Source: Mucilaginibacter ginsenosidivorax (GTDB taxonomy: Bacteria; Bacteroidota; Bacteroidia; Sphingobacteriales; Sphingobacteriaceae). Taken from it: DNA of 64,000 nt. This document shows, one piece after another, positions 1 to 9,295 of this stretch. The stretch spans positions 4,278,001 to 4,342,000 of the forward strand of contig NZ_CP042437.1 of assembly GCF_007971525.1 (NCBI RefSeq), read 5' to 3'. The notes under the pieces are model-generated. The model had not been told where the DNA came from. It searched no databases and saw nothing but the letters and a program-made list of their open reading frames with translations. The translations under genes were made by a program, and so were the position numbers. Position 1 is the stretch's first letter, and each line of letters begins with the position of its first letter.

Positions 1-1415
1 GCTGCCGATAGGTAGGTGTAATTACTGGTTACTGTTCTTACAATATCCTTGGCGCCAAATTCAAGCAGCTGGTTTTTGGCAAGCGGCGTTTGGTAATCGG
101 CCTCAAGGGTAAGTTCTTTATTAACGCTGTTGTTATTGTTTTTTAAACCACCCGTTGATGCGCCATCTGTTTGATCAAGAAAAATGCTTTCAAAGTTGTT
201 GTGGCGGTTATTCTGGCTGTACTCGGTCAAAAAACTGAACTCCCGGTCGGGCTTTTTGCCGGTGAGCGTGTAAGTTAGGGTGGCATCAACCGAGTTGGAA
301 TTGTTGGTGATATTGTTTTTTTGCAGCGACGAACCGGTAAGCACATCATTCAGGTAGCTGTTGGTTAAAAAGTTGTCCTGTACGGTGGGGTGGTTGTTGG
401 CACCAAATACTACCCCCAGGCTAAGCGAGTTATGCGCGCTGATATCATAATCTAATCCGGCATTATACCGGGCAAACAAATATTTGTTGTGTGTATTGGC
501 CGATTGTGTGGTTTGTAAGGCATCGCCGTTAGTAAGGCTGGTTACTGTTTGGCTATTGTTAAACTCGCCGGGGATATTGTAGCCAGTACGCCCAAAGCCA
601 CCCAATGAAAAGGTAAGCTTGCCGGTTTTGTAGCCGCCGTTAAGGCCCAAATCGGCACCGCGTGTACCCGCGGCTGCATTCAGGTTAAGGGTAAGGCCCT
701 GCAATGTGTTTTGTTTCAGGATGATGTTGATAATCCCGCCAGATCCTTCGGCATCGTATTTGGCCGATGGCGAAGTGATCACCTCCACGCTTTTAATCAA
801 ATCGGCAGGGATTTGTTTTAAAGCGTCGGACACGCTGGCCGAGGCCATGGCCGAAGGCTTGCCGTTAATGAGCACTTTAATATTTGAGCTGCCGCGCACG
901 CTTACATTGCCATCAAGGTCAACAGATACCATGGGCACGCGTTTCATTACGTCTGTGGCATCGCCGCCGCGGGCGGTAAGGTCGTTTTCGGCGTTATATA
1001 CGGTGCGGTCTATCTTTTCTTCAATCAATGCTTTTTTGCCGGTAACCTGTACTTCTTTCAGCAATTTGCTATCGGGGCTAAGTAAAATTCGGCCCAGTTT
1101 AAGCATGCCACTCTCAACTTTAATATTGGCGATGGTTTTATTGGCATAGCCCATAAAGTTTATCCTTATGCGGTAAGTGCCCGCAGGTAATTTATCAATG
1201 GTAAATTTGCCATCGGTAGCTGTTACGGTGCCATTTACAACCTTATTACTTGCCTGGTCAAAAACAGATACGGTAGCATAATCTACCGGTTTTTGGCTCA
1301 CTGAATCAATAACGGTACCGGTAATGCCGGTGCCCGCATCGGTAATTATAGTAGCGGCCTTTACCATAGTGATTGGTAAAAGGAACAATAGCAGGAATTG
1401 TAATTTTAGTTTCAT
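1..1415 (-). CDS. TonB-dependent outer-membrane beta-barrel protein, partial
   Basis: The gene starts at 1415 (ATG) and runs off the left edge, so only about 471 N-terminal residues are present. A signal peptide (MKLKLQFLLLLF onward, ending near KAA) is followed by a carboxypeptidase-regulatory-like beta-sandwich (about residues 28-100, with GTVIDSVSQKPVDYATV) and a plug domain (about 110-210, with SVRGSSNIKVLINGKPS and SPSAKYDAEGSGGIINI). The start of a barrel follows. This layout is that of the outer-membrane beta-barrel family often annotated as TonB-dependent receptor, not classic SusC, because it lacks the SusC signature and no SusD is adjacent. Substrate unknown. Family assignment is firm; function is inferred only at family level. 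Confidence 0.85.
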   Translation of the reverse strand, partial: MKLKLQFLLLFLLPITMVKAATIITDAGTGITGTVIDSVSQKPVDYATVSVFDQASNKVVNGTVTATDGKFTIDKLPAGTYRIRINFMGYANKTIANIKVESGMLKLGRILLSPDSKLLKEVQVTGKKALIEEKIDRTVYNAENDLTARGGDATDVMKRVPMVSVDLDGNVSVRGSSNIKVLINGKPSAMASASVSDALKQIPADLIKSVEVITSPSAKYDAEGSGGIINIILKQNTLQGLTLNLNAAAGTRGADLGLNGGYKTGKLTFSLGGFGRTGYNIPGEFNNSQTVTSLTNGDALQTTQSANTHNKYLFARYNAGLDYDISAHNSLSLGVVFGANNHPTVQDNFLTNSYLNDVLTGSSLQKNNITNNSNSVDATLTYTLTGKKPDREFSFLTEYSQNNRHNNFESIFLDQTDGASTGGLKNNNNSVNKELTLEADYQTPLAKNQLLEFGAKDIVRTVTSNYTYLSA

Positions 1416-2056
1416 GCTCCAAATAAAAACTAATGAGGCCGTTTGGTAAAACGCGATAGACGGGCGTAAAGAAATAATCGACCAGAAGACAAATCAACAT
1501 GACGGAGAGTTGCTTGGGTATAGCTGGTAGCGGTTTATCGACACAAACAGCCCCCTGGTCGATAGATAAGCGGGATTAATGGTTTGTAGGAACTTATAAG
1601 AAACAATGCCACCATTACGAACGGCCGGGGCGTCTCCCTGGGGCGCTACAGGCAACCGCATGCAATTGGGTTAACATAACTTAACACATTTTAGATAAAA
1701 TATTATAAATATTTGGTAATCAATATTTTATATTTTATCATGGTTAACACCTGATACCTCTATTATTTAGGCAGGATCAGGGTAATAAAAACAAAGTATC
1801 GCTTAATACTTGTATGTCACAAGCTTATTCCGTCAGCAATCAAGTTGCCCTCAAAACCGCCCCCCTCTTTTTTACACTTATGTTGTATTTACAAGCCATT
1901 ATTGTTTTAAAGCAAATATTGATTACATTGATAGCATGCTTTAAAAATACTTTCTTAGTAAAAGAAGTAATACAATATATTGGCGCCTATAAATATTTAT
2001 TGTAACCAATAATGTATTTAAACGTTTAATTTAATAAATAATTTAACGCGAAGCTA
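1416..2056. other. Intergenic region, divergent promoters expected
   Basis: About 640 bases separate two divergently oriented genes. It holds an imperfect inverted repeat (TATCGAC / GTCGATA, about 1536-1565) and a very AT-rich stretch from 1680 to 2050. A 63-codon open frame at 1814-2005 has no recognisable domain and is not called. No clear RNA gene is visible. Confidence 0.4.
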
Positions 2057-3991
2057 ATGCGGCATGGTGCTTTACGGATAGCCATTATTTATATCATTAT
2101 CAGTTTGCTCTGGATCACTTTTAGTGATCGTTTGCTGTTTTATCTGGAGCATAATTTTACCGGTGAGCAGGTTTTACTTATCAGCAGTGCCAAAGGGTAT
2201 TTTTTTGTAATAGCCAGCGGGTTCTTTTTGTATTACCTGATAAAAAAGAACGACACGAAGTTAAAACAAAGCGAAACGCAGTACCGCAGTATGTACCAGA
2301 GTAACCCGGTGCCTATGTGGATATATGACGATAAATTAAACATAGTTTCGGTTAATGATGCCGCTGTTAGCACCTACGGTTACAGCCGCGACGAGTTTTT
2401 AACAAAAAGTATCCTGGATATTCGCCCGGCCGAAGATACTGAAAGGTTGATTGGGGCTGCCGGACGTTTATCGGCCAGTTTGAATTTGAACGGCAACTGG
2501 CGGCATATTAAAAAAGATGGCAGCATTATTCATGTAAGCGTTACATCGCATAAAATAACTTTCAATAATAACCCAAATGTGATGGTAATGGTTCGGGATA
2601 TGACCGAGCAGTTATTATTTGAGCAGAGGTTAGAGAAGATAAACCAGGATATTTTAAGTAAGAAACAAAACTTAAGAGAAACGCAACTGATATCAAAGGT
2701 TGGCGGCTGGGAATATTTTCCGGATACCCGGAAGCTGCTATGGTCGGATGAGTTGTACACGCTTACCGGTATCAATCGGGATCATGAGCGTGAACCTTTT
2801 GATATTTACCTGGAACATGTTTTTCCGGAAGACAGGCCAATGATGATTGCCGGCCTTAATGATTTAATGACCCATGGCAAAACGCTTGATGTTACTCACC
2901 GGACAAAAGTGCTTAATGGCGAGACCCGGTATATGCGGCAACTGGCCCGTTTAGAAACCGTGCCGGGCATGCCGCTAAAGGTAATTGGCTCGATGCAGGA
3001 CATTACCGAGTTAAAGGAGCTGGAAGTAGAAAAAAACAGGCATTTAAGCAACCTTGAAAATACCCTGAATAGTATTAGTGATGCTTTTTTTGCATTAGAC
3101 TATAACATGTGCATTACCCGTATTAACCAGGCTTTTGAAGACATTGTAGGCGGCAGATTTGCCAAAATTGTTGGCGAAAGTATTTTTACGCTATTCCCCA
3201 AAGAGCGAAACCGCATGTATCCTTATTATCAAAAAGCGCTGGAGGAGCGGGTGATAGTAAAAATAGAGGAATATTCGCTGGTATTAAACAAATGGATAAG
3301 GCTGGCTGCCTACCCAACCGACGATGGCGTTGCGGTTTATTTTTCGGATATAACCGAAAACAAACTAAAAGATACTAAGTTAAAGGAGGCTGTTGAACGG
3401 TATGAACTGCTGGCACAGGCAACCAAAGATGTGATTTATGATTTAAATATACCCGCAGATACTATTGTTTACAACGCCAGTTTAATGCAATTAATTGATG
3501 TTGCTTATCACCAGATAGTTTATAACCTGGCATGGTGGCGCCAGCTCATCCACCCAGATGATGTTGAAGAAGTATTAACAAGCCAGCAAAAAATCAGAAA
3601 CGAAGGCAAAACAAACTGGGCCTGCGAATACCGCATAAATTGCGGCAATGGCGTTTATAAATATATTATGGACCAGGGCTATTTTATTTATAATGAACAA
3701 AAGGAGCCGGTAAGGCTGATAGGGGTTATTAAAGACATCAACGATTTAAAGCAATCCATCCAGGAAAATAAGCGGCAGAATGAATTTTTAAAAGAAATAG
3801 CATGGCTAAGCTCGCATGAGATCAGGCGGCCGGTTGCCACCATGCTGGGCCTGATGACACTGGCAGATATGGCCGACAGTGCAGAAGATAAGGAGGAAAT
3901 ATTTGCATTGCTTAAAATTACCCTGAACGAGATGGATGGCATTGTTTACCAAATACACAGCAAGATAGATGATGCTGTGGATTTATCGTAA
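2057..3991 (+). CDS. Multi-PAS membrane sensor with HisKA-like tail, no ATPase domain
   Basis: This is a 644-residue protein. Two membrane segments lie near residues 7-25 and 45-62. Four PAS-type domains follow at about 75-185, 205-325, 335-435 and 445-570, each ending in a PAC-like stretch (MVMVRDMTEQ, VIGSMQDITEL, VYFSDITENK, LIGVIKDINDL). The last 68 residues resemble a histidine-kinase dimerisation helix pair, with the H-box SSHEIRRPVATMLGL and its His near 587. The protein stops at 644, before any HATPase domain (no N, G1 or G2 box). It may dimerise with or be phosphorylated by another kinase, or be a sensory relay. The next gene is convergent, so it is a single-gene unit. Family call is firm; mode of signalling is open. 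Confidence 0.85.
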   Translation: MRHGALRIAIIYIIISLLWITFSDRLLFYLEHNFTGEQVLLISSAKGYFFVIASGFFLYYLIKKNDTKLKQSETQYRSMYQSNPVPMWIYDDKLNIVSVNDAAVSTYGYSRDEFLTKSILDIRPAEDTERLIGAAGRLSASLNLNGNWRHIKKDGSIIHVSVTSHKITFNNNPNVMVMVRDMTEQLLFEQRLEKINQDILSKKQNLRETQLISKVGGWEYFPDTRKLLWSDELYTLTGINRDHEREPFDIYLEHVFPEDRPMMIAGLNDLMTHGKTLDVTHRTKVLNGETRYMRQLARLETVPGMPLKVIGSMQDITELKELEVEKNRHLSNLENTLNSISDAFFALDYNMCITRINQAFEDIVGGRFAKIVGESIFTLFPKERNRMYPYYQKALEERVIVKIEEYSLVLNKWIRLAAYPTDDGVAVYFSDITENKLKDTKLKEAVERYELLAQATKDVIYDLNIPADTIVYNASLMQLIDVAYHQIVYNLAWWRQLIHPDDVEEVLTSQQKIRNEGKTNWACEYRINCGNGVYKYIMDQGYFIYNEQKEPVRLIGVIKDINDLKQSIQENKRQNEFLKEIAWLSSHEIRRPVATMLGLMTLADMADSAEDKEEIFALLKITLNEMDGIVYQIHSKIDDAVDLS

Positions 3992-4021
3992 TTGCCGATT
4001 TACGGTGTCATAATGGGCAAC

Positions 4022-4057
4022 AAAAAATCCCCCTGGCAATTAAGCCATCGGGGGATT
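4022..4057 (-). terminator. Intrinsic terminator of the symporter gene
   Basis: The arms AATCCCCC (4026-4033) and GGGGGATT (4050-4057) enclose an inner TGGC/GCCA stem. Read on the minus strand the hairpin is followed by a run of six T. It lies 33 bases after the symporter stop, between convergent genes. Confidence 0.8.
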
Positions 4058-4089
4058 CAATCAATGTAACCTATAACAAAATTCTTGTA

Positions 4090-5796
4090 CTACCAGAACT
4101 TGGCATACAGCATGGTAAGTAATAAAAGTGTAACTATAATTAATGCCAGGGTTTGTTTATCAACCTTAAACATAGCCTTCGGAATATCAAAAGCTTTAGG
4201 GTTTATTTTTGGCCCGGCCAGGCTGATGATCACCATCACAATGATGGTAAACATAAACGATAAGCCCATACAGATCAGGAATGGAATTTCCCAGCCTCCT
4301 TTGCCATTAGGGAAGGCGGTGTACAGGATAGTTTCGTGACCAAATAAAGCAGGTGCATAGTTATTAAACAGTACCGACATGGCAAAGCCTGTAAGTATCC
4401 CTGCAATAGCAGCCGCGCCTGTAGTACGTTTCCAGAAAAAACCTAAGATGAATATGGCGAAGATACCCGGGCTAATAAAGCCGGTATATTTCTGGATAAA
4501 GGTAAAACCTCCTTCGCCGCCAATACCTAAAAGATCTTTCCAGGTAAGGATGATGGAGAATACAAGCGCCGCCAAAATGGTGAGCTTGCCCACCCAAACC
4601 ATCTTTTTCTCGTCGGCATCTTTAACCATGTGCTTTTTGTAAATATCCAGCGTAAAAATGGTGCTGATACTGTTGGCTTTACCCGCCAATGAAGCCACAA
4701 TAGCCGCAGTAAGCGCCGCTACCGAAAGCCCTTTTAGCCCGGTGGGCAAAAAGCCCAATATAGCCGAGTAAGCATTATCCGAATTGAAATGTCCGCCCGA
4801 TGCCATTTCATGTTGCAAGCCACCATTTTTGTATAATACATAAGCTGCAATACCCGGTATTACTACGATGATAGGCATGGCCAGTTTCATTAAACCGGCA
4901 AACAGGATACCTGTACGTGCGGTTTTTAAATCGGCCCCTAAGGCACGCTGGGTAATGTACTGGTTACAGCCCCAATAGTTCAGGTTCACAATCCACTGCC
5001 CTGCAAAATACATGGCTATACCCGGCAGTGCCAGGTATTTGGTAATCTCGGCTTGTGGCGCGTCTGTTTTTGGTTTAGCCATCATCATTTTAAAGTGCTC
5101 GGGCGAATCCTTAAACATCATTTTTAAACCGGCTATAGCATCTTTGCCTAAACCAAAATGCTCGCTCACCAGCGTTAAAGCTATGTAAGTAGTAGCCAAG
5201 CCGCCTATTACAAGCACCAATACCTGTATTACATCGGTAAAGCCAATTACCTTCATACCACCAAGGGTGATGAATAAGGCAAACACAGCAAGCGCTATGA
5301 TGATATTGTGCATCGAACTGATGTCGCCGCCTATTAGGTTATTAATAGCCAGCGCGCCCAGGTACAATATACTGGTAAGGTTAACAAACACATATAAAAA
5401 CAGCCAGAAGATGGCCATAATAAAACTCACCGTTTCGTTATACCGCGTATGCAAAAACTGCGGCATCGTGAAAATTTTGTTCTTCAGATACACCGGGATA
5501 AACCATACCGCTACTATAATGAGCGCTATTGCCGCCACCCACTCGTAAGCTGCCACAGCCAAGCCCACTGCGAAACCCTGCCCGCTGGTGCCAATAAACT
5601 GCTCGGCCGAAATATTGGATGCAATAAGCGAAGCTCCGATGGCCCACCAGGTAAGTGACCCCTCGGCCAAAAAGAAATCATGACTCGCCGATATGCTGGC
5701 CTTTTTTTTGCGGCTGTACACCCAGTAACCATAACTGGATACCACAATAAAATAGATCACGAATATGACGTAATCAATGGTTGAAAATTTGTTCAT
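4090..5796 (-). CDS. Sodium/solute symporter (SSS family), probable arabinose importer
   Basis: This is a 568-residue integral membrane protein with the multi-helix layout of the SSS/SGLT family: hydrophobic segments from residue 8 to the C-terminus, the conserved GTSGQGFAVGL region and the SASHDFFLAEGSLTWWAIGASL stretch typical of sugar members. It would take up a monosaccharide with sodium across the inner membrane. It is last in the minus-strand block araR-araB-araD-GH27-araA, so L-arabinose is the likely substrate. That is inferred from context; related proteins move galactose, glucose or xylose. About 580 bases of repeats and hairpins separate it from araA, so it may have its own promoter. 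The start at 5796 gives a normal N-terminal first helix. Confidence 0.88.
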   Translation of the reverse strand: MNKFSTIDYVIFVIYFIVVSSYGYWVYSRKKKASISASHDFFLAEGSLTWWAIGASLIASNISAEQFIGTSGQGFAVGLAVAAYEWVAAIALIIVAVWFIPVYLKNKIFTMPQFLHTRYNETVSFIMAIFWLFLYVFVNLTSILYLGALAINNLIGGDISSMHNIIIALAVFALFITLGGMKVIGFTDVIQVLVLVIGGLATTYIALTLVSEHFGLGKDAIAGLKMMFKDSPEHFKMMMAKPKTDAPQAEITKYLALPGIAMYFAGQWIVNLNYWGCNQYITQRALGADLKTARTGILFAGLMKLAMPIIVVIPGIAAYVLYKNGGLQHEMASGGHFNSDNAYSAILGFLPTGLKGLSVAALTAAIVASLAGKANSISTIFTLDIYKKHMVKDADEKKMVWVGKLTILAALVFSIILTWKDLLGIGGEGGFTFIQKYTGFISPGIFAIFILGFFWKRTTGAAAIAGILTGFAMSVLFNNYAPALFGHETILYTAFPNGKGGWEIPFLICMGLSFMFTIIVMVIISLAGPKINPKAFDIPKAMFKVDKQTLALIIVTLLLLTMLYAKFW

Positions 5797-5853
5797 AAAT
5801 TGGGTTTAAATTAGTTTTATTGTATTCGTTCTCTCTTTTGCTGTTTTGTATAA

Positions 5854-5891
5854 AAACACACAACCGGAATCCCATCGTGGGTTGTGTGTTT
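5854..5891. promoter_or_regulatory. Perfect 12-bp inverted repeat upstream of the symporter
   Basis: AAACACACAACC at 5854-5865 pairs exactly with GGTTGTGTGTTT at 5880-5891 across a 14-nt loop. On the minus strand the second arm runs into TTTTTAT, so the structure can act as a terminator after araA or as an attenuator in the symporter leader. It stands about 58 bases before the symporter start. Which role it has is not decided by sequence. Confidence 0.6.
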
Positions 5892-5911
5892 GGTATTATT
5901 GTTTTTAAACA

Positions 5912-6004
5912 ACTGTCATCCTGAGGAACGAAGGATCTATTCTACGCCATACCTGACCTACAGAACAGTTCGCGAATAGATGCTTCGTACCTCAGCATGA
6001 CAGT
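5912..6004. repeat. Palindromic repeat family A, copy 1
   Basis: A 93-bp element with long imperfect terminal arms: it begins ACTGTCATCCTGAGGAACGA and ends with the near-complement around CTCAGCATGACAGT. Two better-preserved copies of the same family are at 27136-27222 and 29503-29589. The middle contains the internal motif GATCTAT and its counterpart ATAGATG. No protein is encoded. Confidence 0.85.
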
Positions 6005-6234
6005 ATTTTATTAATGTGTATTCTCTCGTCCTTACTCCCCAATCCTCAAAAGTCTTAACTCTTGATTCTAATCTCTTGACTCTTTCCCCGGCGTTGCCTT
6101 TGGCCCGGGCTATCCGCTCATACTACATAGGCCTTAGTCACGGGCCGGTATCCGCTGCTATCCCTAACGCATTGTCTGAATCAGAATTTAAGAATTAACA
6201 GAATTCTTCGTTTTCTGCTAACTCTTAAATAATC
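6005..6234. other. Intergenic spacer with degenerate repeats
   Basis: This contains low-complexity pyrimidine-rich sequence (6015-6090) and a short direct repeat GCTATCC near 6109 and 6158, which may be the remains of another dispersed element. An AT-rich inverted stretch lies near 6185-6228. No convincing gene was found. Confidence 0.4.
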
Positions 6235-6313
6235 CGTCATTGCGAGGTACGAAGCAATCCCCTACATGCTAAGTCCCACATAGTTCGGGATTGCTTCGTA
6301 CCTCGCAATGACG
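6235..6313. repeat. Palindromic repeat family B, copy 1
   Basis: A 79-bp element with 27-bp perfect terminal inverted arms (CGTCATTGCGAGGTACGAAG onward) and a 25-nt centre. Its reverse complement matches the element at 30787-30865 at 78 of 79 positions, so the two are copies in opposite orientation 24.5 kb apart. Confidence 0.93.
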
Positions 6314-6332
6314 GGTTGATGTCATGCAAATC

Positions 6333-6357
6333 AAAAGTCTCCCCCTTCAGGGGGAGA
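6333..6357 (-). terminator. Stem-loop just after araA
   Basis: TCTCCCCC (6338-6345) and GGGGGAGA (6350-6357) form a perfect 8-bp stem with a TTCA loop. Read on the minus strand it is followed by CTTTTGATT, a weak T-run. It begins about 20 bases after the araA stop and may end the araBDA transcript. Confidence 0.55.
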
Positions 6358-6378
6358 TTTAGAGGGGGCTTCTTCTTC

Positions 6379-7869
6379 CTATTTATAAGCCACCTCGTTC
6401 CACAATATCTCATTTCTGAATTGTGGTATAGTTGTATCCTTGCCAATCCTTAAAAACTCAATGCCTGCCATATCAGCAAAATCCTGCAAGTGTTCGGCAG
6501 TCAGATTTTGGCTGTAGGCGGTGTGGTGTGCGCCGCCGCCGTAAATCCAGGCTGCGCAGCCGGTTTTCATGTCGGGCAGTGGTTTCCAAAGTACGCGGGC
6601 AACAGGCAGGTTTGGCAGGTCTTCAACCGGTTCAACGGCTTCAACCTCGTTAACCAACAGGCGGAAACGGTTGCCCATATCTACAATTGATGCATTAAGC
6701 GCTGCACCGCCGGCCACGTTAAATACCAAACGCGCAGGATCGGCCTTGCCGCCAATACCCAGCGGGTGAACTTCTAACGCTGCCTTGCCATTTGCCAATG
6801 AAGCATCCACCTCCAGCATGTGCGATCCTAATACCAAGGCGTTGTTAGGGTCAAAATGGTAGGTGTAATCTTCCATAAAGGCATTACCACCCGGCAGGCC
6901 AGCACCCATCACTTTAAATGCGCGCACCAGGGCGGCAGTTTTCCAATCGCCTTCGCCGGCGAAGCCAAAGCCATCGGCCATCAGGCGCTGGGCGGCAATA
7001 CCTGGCAACTGGATCATGCCGTGCAGGTCTTCAAAAGTATCCGAGAAGCCTTTAAAGCCGCCGTCAACCAAAAACTTGCGCAAACCCAGCTCAATTTTAG
7101 CAGCATCATATACCGACTGATGTTTAGCGCCGCCTTTTTTAAGGTCATCGGCCATGGTGTAAGTAGCCTCATATTCTTCTATCAGTTCGCTAACCGATTC
7201 TTCGCTTATTGCGTTAATCACCGCTACCAGGTCACCAATACCGTAGGTATTTACCGAGAAACCAAATTTCAGTTCAGCCTCTACTTTGTCGCCATCGGTA
7301 ACAGCTACGAAGCGCATATTATCGCCAAAGCGTACAAATTTGGCACCTTGCCAGTCGTACCAGCCGGCGGCAGCACGGGCCCATGTCTCAATTTGTGCTA
7401 ATGCCTCAGGATCCTGCCAGTGGCCAACAACCACCTTACGGTTCATGCGCATGCGCGATACCATGAAGCCAAACTCGCGGTCGCCATGGGCACTTTGGTT
7501 CAGGTTCATGAAATCCATATCTATCGAGCTCCATGGAATATCGCGGTTAAACTGGGTATGCAGGTGAAGCATCGGTTTTTTAAGGATGCTTAGCCCGCGG
7601 ATCCACATTTTAGCCGGACTAAAAGTATGCATCCAGGTAATGATGCCGATACAGTTTTCGGCAACGTTTGCAGCCTGCAGGGTTTCATAAATTTCTTCGG
7701 TCGATTTTACCACAGGTTTGTATACCACACGAACAGGGATATTGCCGGTCGCGTCAATGCCGGCAGCTATTTCCTGCGAGTGTTCGGCAACTTTTTTTAG
7801 TGTTTCTTCCCCGTATAAGTTTTGGCTCCCGGTAATAAACCAAACTTCAAATGTTTTAAGGTCAATCAT
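6379..7869 (-). CDS. araA: L-arabinose isomerase
   Basis: At 496 residues it is close to the 500 of E. coli AraA. It converts L-arabinose to L-ribulose in the cytoplasm, a manganese-dependent first step. The N-terminus FEVWFITGSQNLYGEETL and the internal stretches THMHTFSPAKMWI-like (MHTFSPAKMWIRGLS) and FMEDYTYHFDPNNALVLGSH are family hallmarks. It follows the GH27 gene in the same direction with a 54-base gap and is part of the araB-araD-GH27-araA run. The start at 7869 gives the canonical N-terminus without extension. No odd feature is seen. Identification is very secure. Confidence 0.97.
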   Translation of the reverse strand: MIDLKTFEVWFITGSQNLYGEETLKKVAEHSQEIAAGIDATGNIPVRVVYKPVVKSTEEIYETLQAANVAENCIGIITWMHTFSPAKMWIRGLSILKKPMLHLHTQFNRDIPWSSIDMDFMNLNQSAHGDREFGFMVSRMRMNRKVVVGHWQDPEALAQIETWARAAAGWYDWQGAKFVRFGDNMRFVAVTDGDKVEAELKFGFSVNTYGIGDLVAVINAISEESVSELIEEYEATYTMADDLKKGGAKHQSVYDAAKIELGLRKFLVDGGFKGFSDTFEDLHGMIQLPGIAAQRLMADGFGFAGEGDWKTAALVRAFKVMGAGLPGGNAFMEDYTYHFDPNNALVLGSHMLEVDASLANGKAALEVHPLGIGGKADPARLVFNVAGGAALNASIVDMGNRFRLLVNEVEAVEPVEDLPNLPVARVLWKPLPDMKTGCAAWIYGGGAHHTAYSQNLTAEHLQDFADMAGIEFLRIGKDTTIPQFRNEILWNEVAYK

Positions 7870-7923
7870 TTTATAATTAGTGTATTAGTGATTTATTGAG
7901 TTATTGATTGCTTGTTTAGTCGG

Positions 7924-9294
7924 TTAGTTTGCAGGCGAAAGTCTTAGTAAGGCTGCACCATGCAGGTTAATGTTTTGCTGGTAGTTGTTCTTAAACTGGC
8001 CAACATCTTGTTTTTTCCATAAGTCGCGCACTTTTACTTTGCCTTTAAGGCCAAGGGCGGCAAAGTTTACAGCTACGCTTCCGTTTGCATCGCTGATGTT
8101 AAATAACCCAACGTATACATCTTTAGTGCCCGGAATAGTAGAATACCATACCATAGCGCCATCCTTTTTGTACAGTTGTTTGGGGCTTGCTCCTTTTTGG
8201 TTAACGGCCAAAACTTCGTCGTTGGTAAACAGGCTTAGTTCAAATTCCCGATTTTCGGGCATATTGCCGCCAATCATCAATGGTGAACGGAAAATGCTCC
8301 AGAAGGTCATGTGAGTAATTTCTTCATCTTCGGTAAAGCGGCTGTAACGCTCTTGCCCAACCGGGCCACGTTTGCTTAGCTTACCAATTTGTATCATATC
8401 GCAATCGGGCCAGTGGCCAGCACCACTTACACCTTCCCAGCTTTTGGCATAATCAAACATGTGCAATATCTCTTTCCAGTTATCCCAAAAATCATCGGCC
8501 ATGCGCCACATATTGGCATACTTAACCGCATGAGCCGCTTGTGCTACAGGAGTTTCGCCCGGCGAAAGGCTCAATACTATAGGCCTGCCACAATTTTGGA
8601 TGGCTTTTTGGTAACCTTCCACCTCGGCATTACTGTAAGGGCGCGATAGGTCATCTACCTTAATAAAATCAACACCCCATGAGGCATACAGTTCTAAAAT
8701 AGAATTGAGGTATTCCTGTGCGCCGGGCTTTTTCATATCCAGGCCGTACATATGGTTCATCCATGGGCATTTGCTGTTGGTATCGGCAACCATATCGGCC
8801 GTGATACCGTTGGTGCCCTTTACCGGCGACTTTGACCAGTAAGCCTGCCTTGGAATGCCCCGCATTACGTGGATGCCAAATTTTAAACCTTTGCCATGTA
8901 CATAATCAGCCAAAGGCTTAAACCCGTTACCGCCAAATGCCGATGGAAATTTGGTGGGTTGAGGTGTTAACCTACCAAATTTATCCATACTTAACCAGGG
9001 CACGTATGAGCCATCCTGTAAACGCAACTGAAACGGATTCCCGATATTGCTTCCCGGAGGGTTATCGTACGACCATAAAAAATCGACTACAATGTACTCC
9101 CAGCCATGCTGTTTTAAATTGGCGGCCATGTAATCTGTATTGGCTTTTACCTCATCTTCATGCACTGCCGAACCAAAACAATTATAGCTATTCCAGCCCA
9201 TGGGCGGGGTAGCGGCTACAGTTTGTGCCGATGCGGTGTTCGCGCCCAATAGTCCTGCCGCCAGGATACCGATATAAATTAAAGTCGATTTCAT
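7924..9294 (-). CDS. GH27 glycosidase, alpha-galactosidase or beta-L-arabinopyranosidase
   Basis: The ATG at 9294 is chosen because it yields a clean signal peptide (MKSTLIYIGILAAGLLGANTA, cut near ASAQ) and begins one base after the araD stop. A longer frame reaching 9336 would overlap araD. The protein has 456 residues, with a GH27 barrel then a small beta-domain. PPMGWNSYNCFG opens the barrel. The likely nucleophile is Asp214 (IKVDDL) and the likely acid/base Asp267 (RMADDFW). The galactose-binding Asp pair after the second strand reads Asp71-Phe72 (IVVDFLW), so the second Asp is replaced. In the family such a change is associated with beta-L-arabinopyranosidase activity, which fits its place inside an arabinose operon. 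GH27 is certain; substrate is inferred. Confidence 0.9.
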   Translation of the reverse strand: MKSTLIYIGILAAGLLGANTASAQTVAATPPMGWNSYNCFGSAVHEDEVKANTDYMAANLKQHGWEYIVVDFLWSYDNPPGSNIGNPFQLRLQDGSYVPWLSMDKFGRLTPQPTKFPSAFGGNGFKPLADYVHGKGLKFGIHVMRGIPRQAYWSKSPVKGTNGITADMVADTNSKCPWMNHMYGLDMKKPGAQEYLNSILELYASWGVDFIKVDDLSRPYSNAEVEGYQKAIQNCGRPIVLSLSPGETPVAQAAHAVKYANMWRMADDFWDNWKEILHMFDYAKSWEGVSGAGHWPDCDMIQIGKLSKRGPVGQERYSRFTEDEEITHMTFWSIFRSPLMIGGNMPENREFELSLFTNDEVLAVNQKGASPKQLYKKDGAMVWYSTIPGTKDVYVGLFNISDANGSVAVNFAALGLKGKVKVRDLWKKQDVGQFKNNYQQNINLHGAALLRLSPAN

Positions 9295-9295
9295 T

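Noticed and set aside
1814..2005. 63-codon frame upstream of the PAS sensor
   Set aside because: AT-rich, no signal peptide of normal form, no start context and no domain; probably chance.
5854..5864. A seventh TTGT/ACAC operator near the symporter
   Set aside because: The spacer from the TTGT at about 5846 to ACAC is 8 and not 7 bases, and the sequence is already explained by the 12-bp hairpin.
6856..7401. A 181-codon plus-strand frame inside araA
   Set aside because: It is antisense to a secure gene, has no domain and arises from the codon bias of araA. The many similar frames inside other genes were dropped for the same reason.
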